Shown: positions 33,853 to 42,526 of the stretch, one piece after another | How positions within the stretch are numbered: position 1 is the stretch's first letter | Layout of the letters: the number at the start of each line of letters is the position of its first letter | DNA from: Streptomyces finlayi | Lineage (GTDB): Bacteria > Actinomycetota > Actinomycetes > Streptomycetales > Streptomycetaceae | Reading direction: 5' to 3' | DNA: 64,000 nt | Assembly: GCF_014216315.1 (NCBI RefSeq) | Contig: NZ_CP045702.1 | Coordinates: 7,006,001 to 7,070,000 of the forward strand | Notes under the pieces: generated by a model | What the model was told of the DNA's origin: nothing | Databases searched by the model: none | Seen by the model: only the letters and a program-made list of their open reading frames with translations | Program-made: the position numbers and the translations under genes

Positions 33853-34641
33853 GTGACAAGCCCGGAAGTACGCCCTTCGTTCCGGCTCGCGTACGTTCCG
33901 GGAGTGACCCCCACCAAGTGGGTGCGTATCTGGAACGAGCGACTGCCGGACGTGCCGCTGACCCTCGTACAGGTGGCCCCCGCCGACGCCCCCGACGCCC
34001 TGCGCGGCGGTGAGGCCGACGCCGGATTCGTGCGGCTGCCGATCGACCGGACGGATCTCAGCGCCATCCCCCTCTACACCGAGACGACCGTGGTCGTGAT
34101 CCCGAAGGACCACCTCGTGGCAGCGGTGGAAGAGGTGACCGCCGTGGATCTGGCCGACGAGATCGTGCTGCACCCCCTCGACGACACCCTCGGCTGGGAC
34201 GACTGTCTGCCCGGCAAGCCCGCGATCGAGCGTCCCGCCACGACGGAGGACGCGATCGAGCTGGTGGCTGCGGGGGTGGGCGTACTCGTGGTGCCCCAGT
34301 CGCTCGCCCGTCTGCACCACCGCAAGGACCTCACCTACCGGCCGCTCCTGGACGCCCCGGAGTCACGCGTCGCACTGTCGTGGCCGGAGGAGAAGACCAC
34401 CGACCTGGTGGAGGAGTTCATCGGGATCGTCCGCGGGCGGACCGCGAACAGCACCCGTGGCCGTCCCCCGACGCCGCCGCAGCCCAAGAGCAAGCGCGCC
34501 GAGACGGCGGCCGCCAAGCGGAAGCCCGCCGGTGGCAGGGCCGCGGCCGGCAAGAACCCCCGCGGCGGTTCGGCGAGCCCCAAGAACACCAAGGGCGCCA
34601 AGAGCACCAAAGGCACCAAACGAGGCAAGCCCCGCCGCTAG
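33853..34641 (+). CDS. LysR substrate-binding domain protein lacking the HTH
   Basis: A 262-residue protein that starts directly with the ligand-binding domain of LysR-type regulators (FRLAYVPGVTPTKWVRIWNE, ADAGFVRLPID, VVIPKDHLVAA, DAIELVAAGVGVLVVPQSLA). No winged helix precedes it; GTG 33853 is right after the divergent promoter. After residue 195 comes a Lys/Ala/Pro-rich tail of about 65 residues (PKSKRAETAAAKRKPAGG and on), like a histone H1-type DNA-binding tail. It may bind DNA through the tail or act as a ligand sensor for DUF5997. Both ideas are inference. Confidence 0.87.
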   Translation: MTSPEVRPSFRLAYVPGVTPTKWVRIWNERLPDVPLTLVQVAPADAPDALRGGEADAGFVRLPIDRTDLSAIPLYTETTVVVIPKDHLVAAVEEVTAVDLADEIVLHPLDDTLGWDDCLPGKPAIERPATTEDAIELVAAGVGVLVVPQSLARLHHRKDLTYRPLLDAPESRVALSWPEEKTTDLVEEFIGIVRGRTANSTRGRPPTPPQPKSKRAETAAAKRKPAGGRAAAGKNPRGGSASPKNTKGAKSTKGTKRGKPRR

Positions 34642-34707
34642 CGGCCGCTCGAACGGGGGCGGTGACGGGTCTAGGAACCTGTCACGCCCGGCGCTACCCT
34701 CCGCCGC

Positions 34708-35787
34708 ATGATTTCCACGGTTGTCTGGGGTACCGGCAATGTCGGCCGCGCGGCCATCCGTGCCGTCGACGCCCATCCGGCGCTGGCGCTGGCCGACGTA
34801 CTCGTCCACGACCCCGGCAAGACCGGCCGCGACGCGGGCGCTCTCGCCGGACTCGGCCGTGACCTCGGCGTCGCCGCGAGCGACGACATCGGCGCGGTGC
34901 TGGCCGCCCGTCCCCGTGCCGTGGTGTACGCGGCGTCCGGCGACACCCGCCCCGACGAGGCGCTCGCCGACATCTGCCGGGCGATCAGGGCGGGCGCCGT
35001 CGTCGTCACCCCCGCGGTCTACGGGCTCTACGACCAGCTGAGCGCCCCGCCCGAACTGCGGGAACCGGTGCTGGCGGCGATCGCCGACGGCGGCGGCTCG
35101 CTCTTCGTCTCCGGCGTGGACCCGGGCTGGGGCAACGATGTGCTGCCCCTGCTGATCAGCGGCCTCGGCTCCGTCGTGGACGTCGTCCGCTGCCAGGAGA
35201 TCTTCGACTACTCCACGTACGACCAGGAGGAATCGGTCAGGGACCTCATCGGCATGGGGCACCCCATGGACTACGAGCCCCTGATGCTCGCGCCGTCCGT
35301 CCCGGCCATGGTGTGGGGCGGACAGATACGGCTGATGGCCAGGGCCCTGGGCGTCGAGCTCGACGACATCCGCGAAACCACGCACCGGCGTCCACTGGAC
35401 ACCACCGTGAGCACCCGGACGATGGGCGACTTCGAAGCCGGAACGCAGGGCGCCGTGCGCTTCGAGGTCCAGGGCATCGTCGGGGGCGAGCCCCGCATCG
35501 TCATCGAGCACGTCACCCGCATCCATCCGTCCTGCGCCCCGGACTGGCCCACGCCGCCCGACGGCGACGGTGCGCACCGCGTGATCATCGAAGGCCGCCC
35601 CCGCATCGAGGTCACGGTCGCCGCCCACGACGAGGGCGAGAACCGCTCCGCGGGCGGGAACGCCACCGCTGTCGGCCGCCTGGTCGGTGCCATCGACTGG
35701 CTCGCGGACTCCGGACCCGGACTCTACGACGCGCTCGACGTCCCGCTGCGCCCCGCGGTGGGCAGGCTCGGAAGGAGACAACGATGA
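34708..35787 (+). CDS. Dihydrodipicolinate reductase-like NAD(P)H-dependent dehydrogenase
   Basis: A 359-residue protein with a DapB-like Rossmann N-terminus (VVWGTGNVGRAAIRAVDAHP) and a C-terminal domain of the NAD(P)H-dependent amine/diaminopentanoate dehydrogenase type. GVDPGWGNDVLPL resembles the catalytic loop of that family. The start ATG 34708 is 66 bp after the previous gene. Its stop overlaps the next start in ATGA, so the AhpD-like protein is translated with it. Substrate unknown. Confidence 0.85.
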   Translation: MISTVVWGTGNVGRAAIRAVDAHPALALADVLVHDPGKTGRDAGALAGLGRDLGVAASDDIGAVLAARPRAVVYAASGDTRPDEALADICRAIRAGAVVVTPAVYGLYDQLSAPPELREPVLAAIADGGGSLFVSGVDPGWGNDVLPLLISGLGSVVDVVRCQEIFDYSTYDQEESVRDLIGMGHPMDYEPLMLAPSVPAMVWGGQIRLMARALGVELDDIRETTHRRPLDTTVSTRTMGDFEAGTQGAVRFEVQGIVGGEPRIVIEHVTRIHPSCAPDWPTPPDGDGAHRVIIEGRPRIEVTVAAHDEGENRSAGGNATAVGRLVGAIDWLADSGPGLYDALDVPLRPAVGRLGRRQR

Positions 35788-36263
35788 ACATCGACATTCC
35801 CGAGGGCAAGAACGCCATCGAGTACGTATGGGGCGAGCTGGTGCCCGGGATCGGGATCGCGGCCTCGGAATTCTCGCTGGCGGTGTACGCCCACACGACC
35901 CTCGGCCTCCGCGAGTTCGAGGCCGCGCGCCTGCGTGTCGCGCAGATCAACGGGTGCGCGTTCTGCCTGGACTGGCGGACCGAGCGCGACGGGCAGAAGG
36001 TCGAGGAGGAGTTCGCCGACGCGGTGACCCGGTGGCGTACCACCGCGGCCTTCGACGACCGGACCCGGCTGGCCGCCGAGTACGCCGAGCGGTACGTGCT
36101 GGACCACCACGGCATCGACGACGCGTTCTGGGACCGGATGACCGGGCACTACAGCCGGCCGGAGATCGTGGAGCTCAGCATGAGCATCGGCTCCTGGCTG
36201 GCGTTCGGCCGGCTCAACCGTGTCCTGGGCCTCGACACCGTATGCGTGCTGCCGGGGCACTGA
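35784..36263 (+). CDS. Carboxymuconolactone decarboxylase/AhpD-like protein
   Basis: A 159-residue protein of the AhpD-like fold. The redox motif is INGCAFCLDW, a CxxC with the trailing Asp, and the helix EFEAARLRVAQ precedes it. Such proteins reduce peroxidase partners or act as small peroxidases. GAAGGAG precedes the ATG and it overlaps the upstream reductase gene by 4 bp. It converges with the cholesterol oxidase gene. Confidence 0.88.
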   Translation: MNIDIPEGKNAIEYVWGELVPGIGIAASEFSLAVYAHTTLGLREFEAARLRVAQINGCAFCLDWRTERDGQKVEEEFADAVTRWRTTAAFDDRTRLAAEYAERYVLDHHGIDDAFWDRMTGHYSRPEIVELSMSIGSWLAFGRLNRVLGLDTVCVLPGH

Positions 36264-36314
36264 GGCGGCACGGGAGCGCCGGCCGAACACCACAGGCCTT
36301 GACGAACGGTGGCA

Positions 36315-37961
36315 TCACAGGTCGGTGGCGATGATCCTCTCGATGTTCCGTTCGGCGAGCGCCGTGATCGTGACGAACGGATTGACGCTCGTGTTGCCCG
36401 GGATCAGCGCCCCGTCGATGACGTACAGACCCGAATAGCCGCGGAGGCGGCCGTAGTTGTCGGTGGCCTTGTCCAGCACCGCGCCGCCGAGCGGGTGGTA
36501 CGTGAGGTGGTCGCCCCAGATCTTGTGGAGGCCGAAGAGATCCGTCCGGTAGATCGTCCCCTCCTTCGAGTTGATCCTGTCGAAGATCGACTTGGCCATG
36601 TCGATGGACGGCTGCTTCCACGCGGTCTGCCAGTCCAGGTCCACGCGCCCCGCCGCGGCGTTCCAGGTGAACCGTGCCCGGTTCGGGTTCTTGGTGATCG
36701 ACAGGTAGAACGAGGCGTAGGTCTCGATCCCCGTCGGCAGCGGCGCGACTTCGGCGAACGCGCCACCGGCCGCCCAGTTGTCGATGCCGGAGCACGGGAT
36801 GCTCGACTGGAGGGCGCCGGTGGGGTCCCACATGTGATTGGCGCGCCCGCACATCACGTTGCCGTTGTCGCCCCAGCCCCTGCCGATCTCGTCGTTCAGG
36901 CCGGGCAGCGCCCCAGTGGCCCTGAGCCGGGTCAGCAGCTTGCTGGTGCCGACGCTTCCGGCCGCGAAGAACACCTTGTCCGCGGTGACCGTCTTAGTGG
37001 CCGCCGTAGCGCCGCCGGTGGTGAGTTGGTCGATGACGACGGTGTAGCCGCCGCCGGGGGACGGGGCGACGGACGTGACCTTGTGCAGCGGGGAGATGGT
37101 CACGTTGCCCGTCGCCCGGAGCTGGGCGAGATAGGTCTGCTGCAGCGACTTCTTGCCGTAGTTGTTGCCGTAGAGGATCTCGCCTGCCAGCGCGGACCTG
37201 GGGGCCGTTCCCGCAGCCTCCCGCTTCATGTAGTCCCAGTCGTACACATCGGGCACGAATACGAACGGGAAACCCGAACGCTGGGCGTGCTTGCGGCCGA
37301 CGCGGGCGTAGCGGTAGCAGTCGGCGGACTCGAACCAGGCCGGGTCGACGCTGCTGACCCCGAGTCCGGCGTTGGCGCGCGGGTAGTAGGTGCTGTACAT
37401 CTCCTCGGCGTTCACGGTCGGCAGGACGGCGCCGAAGTTCTCCCGCCTGGGGGTGACGGCCATGCCTCCGTTGACCAGTGAGCCACCACCGACGCCGCGG
37501 CCCTGATAGACCGTGATGCCGCCGAAGTCCTCGGCGTCCAGGATTCCCGTGTACCGGGGGACGTCCTTGTCGAGCGGGAAGCCGAGGAAGCTGCAGAGGG
37601 GCTGCTTGGTCTTGGTGCGGAGCCAGAACGACCGGTAGTCCGGGGTGGTGGTGTTGGCGAAGATCTTGCCGTCGGAGCCCGGGGCGTCCCAGGACATGCC
37701 CATCTCGATCATGTGGACATGGACGCCCGCCCGCGCGAGCCGCAGCGCGGCGACGGAGCCGCCGTACCCGGTGCCGATCACGAGGGCTGGTACGTGCGCT
37801 CCGCCGCTGATGACGGGGGAGGCGGCGGTGGCGGCCCTGGCCCGGGCCGTGGGGAAGGTGCCGGAGAGGGCCGCGGCCCCCAGGACGGAACCCGTTCCGG
37901 CCAACAGGCTGCGGCGCGAGACACCCGTGGCGGCTCTGCCGCCGGGGCTGGAATCGCTCAT
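36315..37961 (-). CDS. choA: Secreted cholesterol oxidase (GMC type)
   Basis: A 548-residue FAD enzyme that oxidises and isomerises 3-beta-hydroxysteroids to 4-en-3-ones, with hydrogen peroxide as by-product. A Tat signal (VSRRSLLAGTGSVLGAAALS) ends near ARARAAT. FAD motif VIGTGYGGSVAALRLA; QGRGVGGGSLVNGG; active-site His in LTYHPLGG and Asn in NTSVNPFVTI. Length and motifs match streptomycete type I cholesterol oxidase. GAGGAACGCG precedes the ATG. No cytochrome P450 partner gene is adjacent, unlike some streptomycete choPA pairs. A TetR-type operator lies upstream. Confidence 0.93.
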   Translation of the reverse strand: MSDSSPGGRAATGVSRRSLLAGTGSVLGAAALSGTFPTARARAATAASPVISGGAHVPALVIGTGYGGSVAALRLARAGVHVHMIEMGMSWDAPGSDGKIFANTTTPDYRSFWLRTKTKQPLCSFLGFPLDKDVPRYTGILDAEDFGGITVYQGRGVGGGSLVNGGMAVTPRRENFGAVLPTVNAEEMYSTYYPRANAGLGVSSVDPAWFESADCYRYARVGRKHAQRSGFPFVFVPDVYDWDYMKREAAGTAPRSALAGEILYGNNYGKKSLQQTYLAQLRATGNVTISPLHKVTSVAPSPGGGYTVVIDQLTTGGATAATKTVTADKVFFAAGSVGTSKLLTRLRATGALPGLNDEIGRGWGDNGNVMCGRANHMWDPTGALQSSIPCSGIDNWAAGGAFAEVAPLPTGIETYASFYLSITKNPNRARFTWNAAAGRVDLDWQTAWKQPSIDMAKSIFDRINSKEGTIYRTDLFGLHKIWGDHLTYHPLGGAVLDKATDNYGRLRGYSGLYVIDGALIPGNTSVNPFVTITALAERNIERIIATDL

Positions 37962-38025
37962 ATCGCGTTCCTCACTCTCGATGGAATGGGAACGAGTTCT
38001 ACTGTCAGTCGCGCAATAAGTCACG

Positions 38026-38044
38026 ACATACCGGTCGGTAATGT
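38026..38044. promoter_or_regulatory. Candidate TetR operator upstream of cholesterol oxidase
   Basis: ACATACCGGTCGGTAATGT is a near-perfect inverted repeat (ACATACCG against CGGTAATGT, one base inserted) with the TetR-type core ACCGGTCGGT. It lies 65-83 bp upstream of the choA start. No TetR gene is adjacent. Confidence 0.45.
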
Positions 38045-38117
38045 GGTGTGGTCGGCGGGTGGGTGAGCCCGCGTCGCGGTGTGACGCCGACGCCCCCAGC
38101 CGCTGTGCCTCTTACCG

Positions 38118-38849
38118 GGCCGACGCCCGACAGCACTCGCCGGATCGCGCTGACCCCCATCGCCGCGCTCGCCGGCTCCCCGGTGGAACGCTCTGTGAAG
38201 AAGGACGTCGGCAGCCTCAGCAGCCGGTCCCACACGGCCGGCTGAAGGGTGCTCTCGATGCGCCCCTCCATCCGCAGGACCGTGAGGTTCTGCGGCAGCA
38301 TGAAGGCGGCCGAGACCACCCCGCTGATGATCACGAGGAGGGAGACCTGCACGATGAGGCCGGTCTCGGCATTGGGTACGTGACCCCCAGGATCCGCCCC
38401 GTCGCGAGCGGGACCAGCGCGCCGAGCGCGACCGTCACCAGCCCGGCCAGCGCCAGGCCGCGCAAGTCCGGCCTCGTACCGCGCAGACCGAAGCGCGCCA
38501 GCTGCCACTTGCTCATCGGCCGCTCCGGCAGCGGGCGGTAGAACATGACGGCGCGCTGCTCGAAGCCGGCCGCACCGTTCCGGTCGACGCGCGTCCTGCG
38601 GCCGGTCACCGGATTCACCGCCCCGTACGCGCCCCGCCGCCACAGCAGGGCGACCGGAGTGCCCGTCGCGGACCGGAAACCGGGAACAGATCCAGCGCAC
38701 CGCCCACGACGAGCCACAGCGCCCCTGCGGACCTCAAGGGAGAGACTGCGCAGCCCGGTGCAGTCGACCTGCGCGCCGAGTCCTCCGAGCGTGTCGTGCC
38801 CCACGGCGCCGGAATCCCCGACGGGGGCCGGTGAATGGGCGGATGCCAT
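38118..38849 (-). pseudogene. Broken NHLM-type bacteriocin export ABC transporter gene (second subunit)
   Basis: ATG 38849 follows the stop of the upstream fragment directly (TGAATG). The frame gives an N-terminal domain, then AVNPVTGRRTRVDRNGAAGF, VMFYRPLPERPMSKWQLARF and GLALAGLVTVALGALVPLAT, the first membrane helix. A frameshift near 38385 moves to SLLVIISGVVSAAFMLPQNL, VWDRLLRLPTSFFTERSTGE and AIRRVLSGVG. All later helices and the ATPase are missing. The layout matches the second ABC protein of NHLM-family bacteriocin export systems. Confidence 0.7.
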
Positions 38850-39010
38850 TCAGTGCTTCTTGACCAGCTGGGCGTAAGGCCCCGCCGCGGCGACCAGGTC
38901 CTCGTGCCGTCCGCGCTCCGCGATGCGACCGTGCTCCAGGACCACGATCTCGTCGCTGTCGCGGACCGTGCTGAGCCGATGCGCGATCACCACACAGGCA
39001 CAGCCGCGCC
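38850..39010 (-). pseudogene. C-terminal fragment of an ABC transporter ATPase (first NHLM subunit)
   Basis: The minus strand reads VVIAHRLSTVRDSDEIVVLE, then HGRIAERGRHEDLVAAAGPY and AQLVKKH before the stop at 38850. This is the H-loop and end of an exporter ATPase. Everything upstream (protease, membrane domain, Walker motifs) is lost; only a short scrambled stretch precedes it. Confidence 0.75.
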
Positions 39011-39215
39011 GCGTCGATGACGAGCTTCACCGGATGAATTCCATGTGGTCGGAAGTCCCTTTGCCGCTACCCGGACACATCCGCACCAATGGCCCCTGAC
39101 CTGGGCCGTACCCCCGCCGCCTGCCGGGCAGGCGGCGCCGGTCTGCGCGTGCGGTGCGCAGGTTCCGCATCGCCTTCCGGCCGTGTTGTTGCGGGGAGGC
39201 GGAAAAACGCGAAGA

Positions 39216-39234
39216 CCCGGGCGGTCTGCCCGGG
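39216..39234 (-). terminator. Terminator after etfA
   Basis: CCCGGGC (39216-39222) and GCCCGGG (39228-39234) form a stem with loop GGTCT, flanked by AAG/CTT that can extend it. It lies 27 bp past the etfA stop codon. Confidence 0.65.
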
Positions 39235-39260
39235 CCTTGGAACGTGAAGTGTGCCGCGTG

Positions 39261-40223
39261 TCAGCCCTTGCGGGTGTGTACTTCTTCGGTGAGTTGGGGG
39301 ACGACGGTGAAGAGGTCTCCGACGACGCCGTAGTCGACGAGGTCGAAGATGGGGGCTTCGGCGTCCTTGTTGATCGCGACGATGGTCTTGGAGGTCTGCA
39401 TCCCGGCCCGGTGCTGGATCGCGCCGGAGATTCCGGAGGCGATGTAGAGCTGGGGCGAGACGGACTTGCCGGTCTGGCCGACCTGGTTGGTGTGGGGGTA
39501 CCAGCCGGCGTCGACCGCGGCCCGGGAAGCACCGACCGCGGCACCCAGGGAGTCGGCGAGCGCTTCGATGACCGCGAAGTTCTCCGCACCGTTCACACCG
39601 CGCCCGCCGGACACGACGATCGCGGCCTCGGTGAGCTCGGGGCGGCCGGTGGACTCCCGCGGGGTCCGCGACACGATCTTCGTGCCCGTGGACAGGGCGG
39701 TGAACGTCACCGGCAGCACCTCGTGGACACCGGCCGCCGCAGCGGCCTCCACCGGGGCCGAGTTCGGCTTGACCGTGATGACCGGGACCCCCTTGGAGAC
39801 CCGGGACTTCGTGGTGAACGACGCGGCGAACGCGGCCTGCGTCGCGACGGGCCCCTGGTCACCCGCTTCGAGATCGACCGCGTCGGTGATCAGACCCGAC
39901 CCCGTACGGACCGCGAGACGAGCCGCGATCTCCTTGCCCTCCGCCGAGGACGGCACCAGCACCGCAACCGGCGACACCGCCTGGAACGCGGCGTGCAGGG
40001 CATCGACCTTCGGAACCACCAGATACTGCGAGAACTCCGGCGCCTGAACGCTCAGAACCCTCACCGCACCATGCTCGGCCAGCACCGCGGCAGTCGCCTC
40101 GGCACCCTCACCCAACACGAGCGCGACCGGGTCACCGATACGACGGGCCAGCGTCAAAAGCTCCAGCGTGGGCTTACGGACAGCACCATCGACATGATCG
40201 ACATAGACGAGGACTTCAGCCAT
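39261..40223 (-). CDS. etfA: Electron transfer flavoprotein subunit alpha
   Basis: A 320-residue alpha subunit (FixB) of electron transfer flavoprotein, which passes electrons from acyl-CoA and amine dehydrogenases to the quinone pool. The C-terminal FAD domain is complete: VVSGGRGVNGAENF, GASRAAVDAGWYPHTNQVGQ, TGKSVSPQLYIASGISGAIQH. It lies 58 bp after etfB on the same strand and ends at a hairpin. Control is probably by the TetR operator upstream of etfB. Confidence 0.95.
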   Translation of the reverse strand: MAEVLVYVDHVDGAVRKPTLELLTLARRIGDPVALVLGEGAEATAAVLAEHGAVRVLSVQAPEFSQYLVVPKVDALHAAFQAVSPVAVLVPSSAEGKEIAARLAVRTGSGLITDAVDLEAGDQGPVATQAAFAASFTTKSRVSKGVPVITVKPNSAPVEAAAAAGVHEVLPVTFTALSTGTKIVSRTPRESTGRPELTEAAIVVSGGRGVNGAENFAVIEALADSLGAAVGASRAAVDAGWYPHTNQVGQTGKSVSPQLYIASGISGAIQHRAGMQTSKTIVAINKDAEAPIFDLVDYGVVGDLFTVVPQLTEEVHTRKG

Positions 40224-40281
40224 GAGACTTCACTTCTCCTGCGTGAAAGATGAGAGAGGGAGGCGATACGACAGGGCGGAC

Positions 40282-41067
40282 CTAGATGAACTTCTGACCC
40301 ACGAGGAACTCGGCGAGCTGCTTACCGCCCTCACCCTCGTCCTTCACGATCGTGCCCGCCGTACGCGCCGGACGCTGCGCCACCGAGTCCACGGCCGTCC
40401 ACGCACCCGCCAGACCCACCTCGTCCGCCTCGACACCCAGATCATCCAGATCCCAGGACTCCACCGGCTTCTTCTTCGCCGCCATGATCCCCTTGAACGA
40501 CGGATAACGCGCCTCACCCGACTGGTCGGTCACCGACACCACCGCCGGAAGCGAAGCCTCCACCCGCTCCGAAGCCGTGTCACCGTCACGACGGCCCGAC
40601 ACCACACCGCCCTGGACACCCACCTCGGACAGCAACGTCACCTGCGGCACACCCAGACGCTCCGCGAGAACCGCCGGAAGCACACCCATCGTGCCGTCCG
40701 TCGACGCCATCCCCGCGATCACCAGATCGAACCCGGCCTTCTCGACCGCCTTCGCCAGCACCAGCGACGTCCCCATCACATCACTGCCATGCAGAGAGTC
40801 ATCCTCCACATGCACCGCCCGGTCCGCACCCATCGACAACGCCTTACGCAACGCGTCCTTCGCATCCTCAGGACCCACCGTCACCACCGTGACCTCGGCA
40901 CCATCCGCCTCGCCCGCGATCTGCAGCGCCTGCTCCACCGCATACTCATCCAGCTCAGACAACAGACCGTCCACATCCTCACGATCCACCGTCAAGTCAT
41001 CAGCGAAATGCCGATCACCAGTCGCGTCGGGCACATACTTCACACAGACAACGATCCTCAAGCTCAC
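40282..41067 (-). CDS. etfB: Electron transfer flavoprotein subunit beta
   Basis: A 261-residue beta subunit (FixA). The N-terminus SLRIVVCVKYVPD, the AMP-site region VVTVGPEDAKDALRKALSMG and AGMASTDGTMGVLPAVLAERLG are typical, with the C-terminal GIMAAKKKPVESW arm that wraps the alpha subunit. GTG 41067 is preceded by AGGAGAGCCGGC. It is divergent from a TetR gene, with a palindromic operator between them. Confidence 0.95.
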   Translation of the reverse strand: MSLRIVVCVKYVPDATGDRHFADDLTVDREDVDGLLSELDEYAVEQALQIAGEADGAEVTVVTVGPEDAKDALRKALSMGADRAVHVEDDSLHGSDVMGTSLVLAKAVEKAGFDLVIAGMASTDGTMGVLPAVLAERLGVPQVTLLSEVGVQGGVVSGRRDGDTASERVEASLPAVVSVTDQSGEARYPSFKGIMAAKKKPVESWDLDDLGVEADEVGLAGAWTAVDSVAQRPARTAGTIVKDEGEGGKQLAEFLVGQKFI

Positions 41068-41109
41068 GCCGGCTCTCCTAGCTGATGCGGTTCGTTGTCC
41101 CGACGATAT

Positions 41110-41144
41110 GGCACTCAGTACCCTCTTGCAAGGTACGTAGTGCC
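41110..41144. promoter_or_regulatory. TetR operator pair between etfB and tetR
   Basis: GGCACTCAGTACC (41110-41122) and GGTACGTAGTGCC (41132-41144) are near-copies of one palindrome in opposite orientation, within the 108-bp divergent gap. Close relatives recur at 41998 and 42021, flanking the TetR gene. One repressor could control both directions. Confidence 0.75.
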
Positions 41145-41175
41145 AATCGGCGCATTCCGGTGTTACGTTCCCGGC

Positions 41176-41988
41176 ATGACTGAAGCGCGCAGAGGACGCA
41201 GGGCGGCGCCCGCCCCGGCATCCGGCAGGTCCCCCGCGAAGGTGCCGATGCGGGAGGCGCTCGCCGAAGCGGCCTTCCAGCTCTTCCTGGAGCGCGGCTA
41301 CGAGCAGACCACGGTGGACGACATCGTGGCGCGGGCGGGTGTGGGGCGCCGTTCCTTCTTCCGGTACTTCCCGTCGAAGGAGGACGCAGTCTTCCCCGAC
41401 CACGAGAGCTGTCTGGCCGACATGACGGCGTTGCTGGACGGCCGTGACGGCCCCGACCCGGTCGGTGCCGTGTGTGACGCGGCCAGGCTCGTGATGCGGA
41501 TGTACGCGGCGAATCCCGAGTTCTCCGTGCAGCGCTATGGCCTGACGCAAGAGGTGCCGGGTCTGCGCACCTACGAACTGTCGGTGGTGCGCCGGTACGA
41601 GGGAACGCTCGCCGGCTATCTGCGCCGGCGCTGGGCGGAGTCTCCCGACGGCGGTCTGCGGGCCGACGTGGTGGCGGCGGCGGTGGTGGCGGCGCACAAC
41701 AACGCCCTGCGGTCGTGGCTGCGTTCGGGCGGAGTGGGTGACGCCGAGGCCGCCGTGGACCACGCGCTCGGTCTGGTCCGCGACGTATGGGGGAGCGCGG
41801 CCGGAGTGCCCGCCGCGGACGGGGTCCGCGTCACGGTGCCGAAGAGGGCCGCACAGGGCGCTCCCGGTGGTCGAGGGGACGGACCGGCCGCGGAGTCGGA
41901 CGACGACGTGATCGTCATGGTGGCCTCCAGAAGGGCCCCGATGTGGCGCGTGGTGCAGAGCATCGAGGCGGCCATGGCGGCGGGCTGA
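41176..41988 (+). CDS. TetR family transcriptional regulator
   Basis: A 270-residue regulator. After a basic, disordered 25-residue lead comes the helix-turn-helix (AAFQLFLERGYEQTTVDDIV, ARAGVGRRSFFRYFPSKEDA). The helical ligand domain follows, then an Ala/Gly/Asp-rich linker and a C-terminal VVQSIEAAM helix. It is larger than most TetR proteins. Operators with one 13-bp consensus lie on both sides, so it probably controls etfBA, itself and the Zn-ribbon gene downstream. The ligand may be an acyl-CoA, given the targets. Confidence 0.9.
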   Translation: MTEARRGRRAAPAPASGRSPAKVPMREALAEAAFQLFLERGYEQTTVDDIVARAGVGRRSFFRYFPSKEDAVFPDHESCLADMTALLDGRDGPDPVGAVCDAARLVMRMYAANPEFSVQRYGLTQEVPGLRTYELSVVRRYEGTLAGYLRRRWAESPDGGLRADVVAAAVVAAHNNALRSWLRSGGVGDAEAAVDHALGLVRDVWGSAAGVPAADGVRVTVPKRAAQGAPGGRGDGPAAESDDDVIVMVASRRAPMWRVVQSIEAAMAAG

Positions 41989-41997
41989 GCAGATAGA

Positions 41998-42033
41998 GGC
42001 ACTGAGTACCTTTACGTCTCGGCACTCAGTGCC
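41998..42033. promoter_or_regulatory. Two TetR operator copies before the Zn-ribbon gene
   Basis: GGCACTGAGTACC (41998-42010) and GGCACTCAGTGCC (42021-42033) repeat the palindrome seen upstream of tetR. Consensus GGCACTNAGTRCC. They lie 62-97 bp before the start of the OB-fold gene. Confidence 0.75.
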
Positions 42034-42094
42034 ATATGGTGCTGGAGCGTCGCGCGATGGTGCGGCGCCACAGTCGAACGCAGGGGGTCGAGAC

Positions 42095-42478
42095 GTGTCC
42101 CAGTCAGGAAGCGGCACCGCTACGGCGGCACGTGAAGCAACCGGACTCACCTACCAGCGATGCCGCTGGTGCGGCACGGCGTCCTTCCGCCGACTCCTGT
42201 GCCCCGTCTGCCAGTCGAGCGACATGCGGACCGAGTCGAGCGAGGGCCACGGTGTCGTGGTCCGGACGACGGTGGTGCACCGCTATACCGAGTACGCACG
42301 CAACGAGTCCCTGGTGCGGTTCCCCGAGGGCTTCATGTTCCGCTGCCGCATCATCGGAACCCCGCCCCAACTGGTGTGGCCCGGCGCCCGCGTCCGTCCG
42401 GCGTCCGGGGCCGATCTCAGCACCGGCGAAGTCGTCCTGGAGACGGTGGACAAGGTCGAACACGACCCGTGGCGCTGA
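42095..42478 (+). CDS. Zn-ribbon/OB-fold (DUF35-type) protein
   Basis: A 127-residue protein. The rubredoxin-like Zn ribbon has CRWCGTASFRRLLCPVC with four Cys, followed by an OB fold (VVVRTTVVHRYTEYARNESL, FMFRCRIIGTP, VWPGARVRP). Proteins of this type are small partners of thiolases and acyl-CoA-handling enzymes, to which they bind the CoA ester. Here no thiolase or acyl-CoA gene is adjacent. GTG 42095 is the most family-like start; the ribosome site is weak. The shared operator ties it to etfBA. Confidence 0.83.
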   Translation: MSQSGSGTATAAREATGLTYQRCRWCGTASFRRLLCPVCQSSDMRTESSEGHGVVVRTTVVHRYTEYARNESLVRFPEGFMFRCRIIGTPPQLVWPGARVRPASGADLSTGEVVLETVDKVEHDPWR

Positions 42479-42526
42479 ACTGCCTTTCACGTGCGTGACG
42501 TTCGTGCGCCGGCCGTGTCCGTCGGG

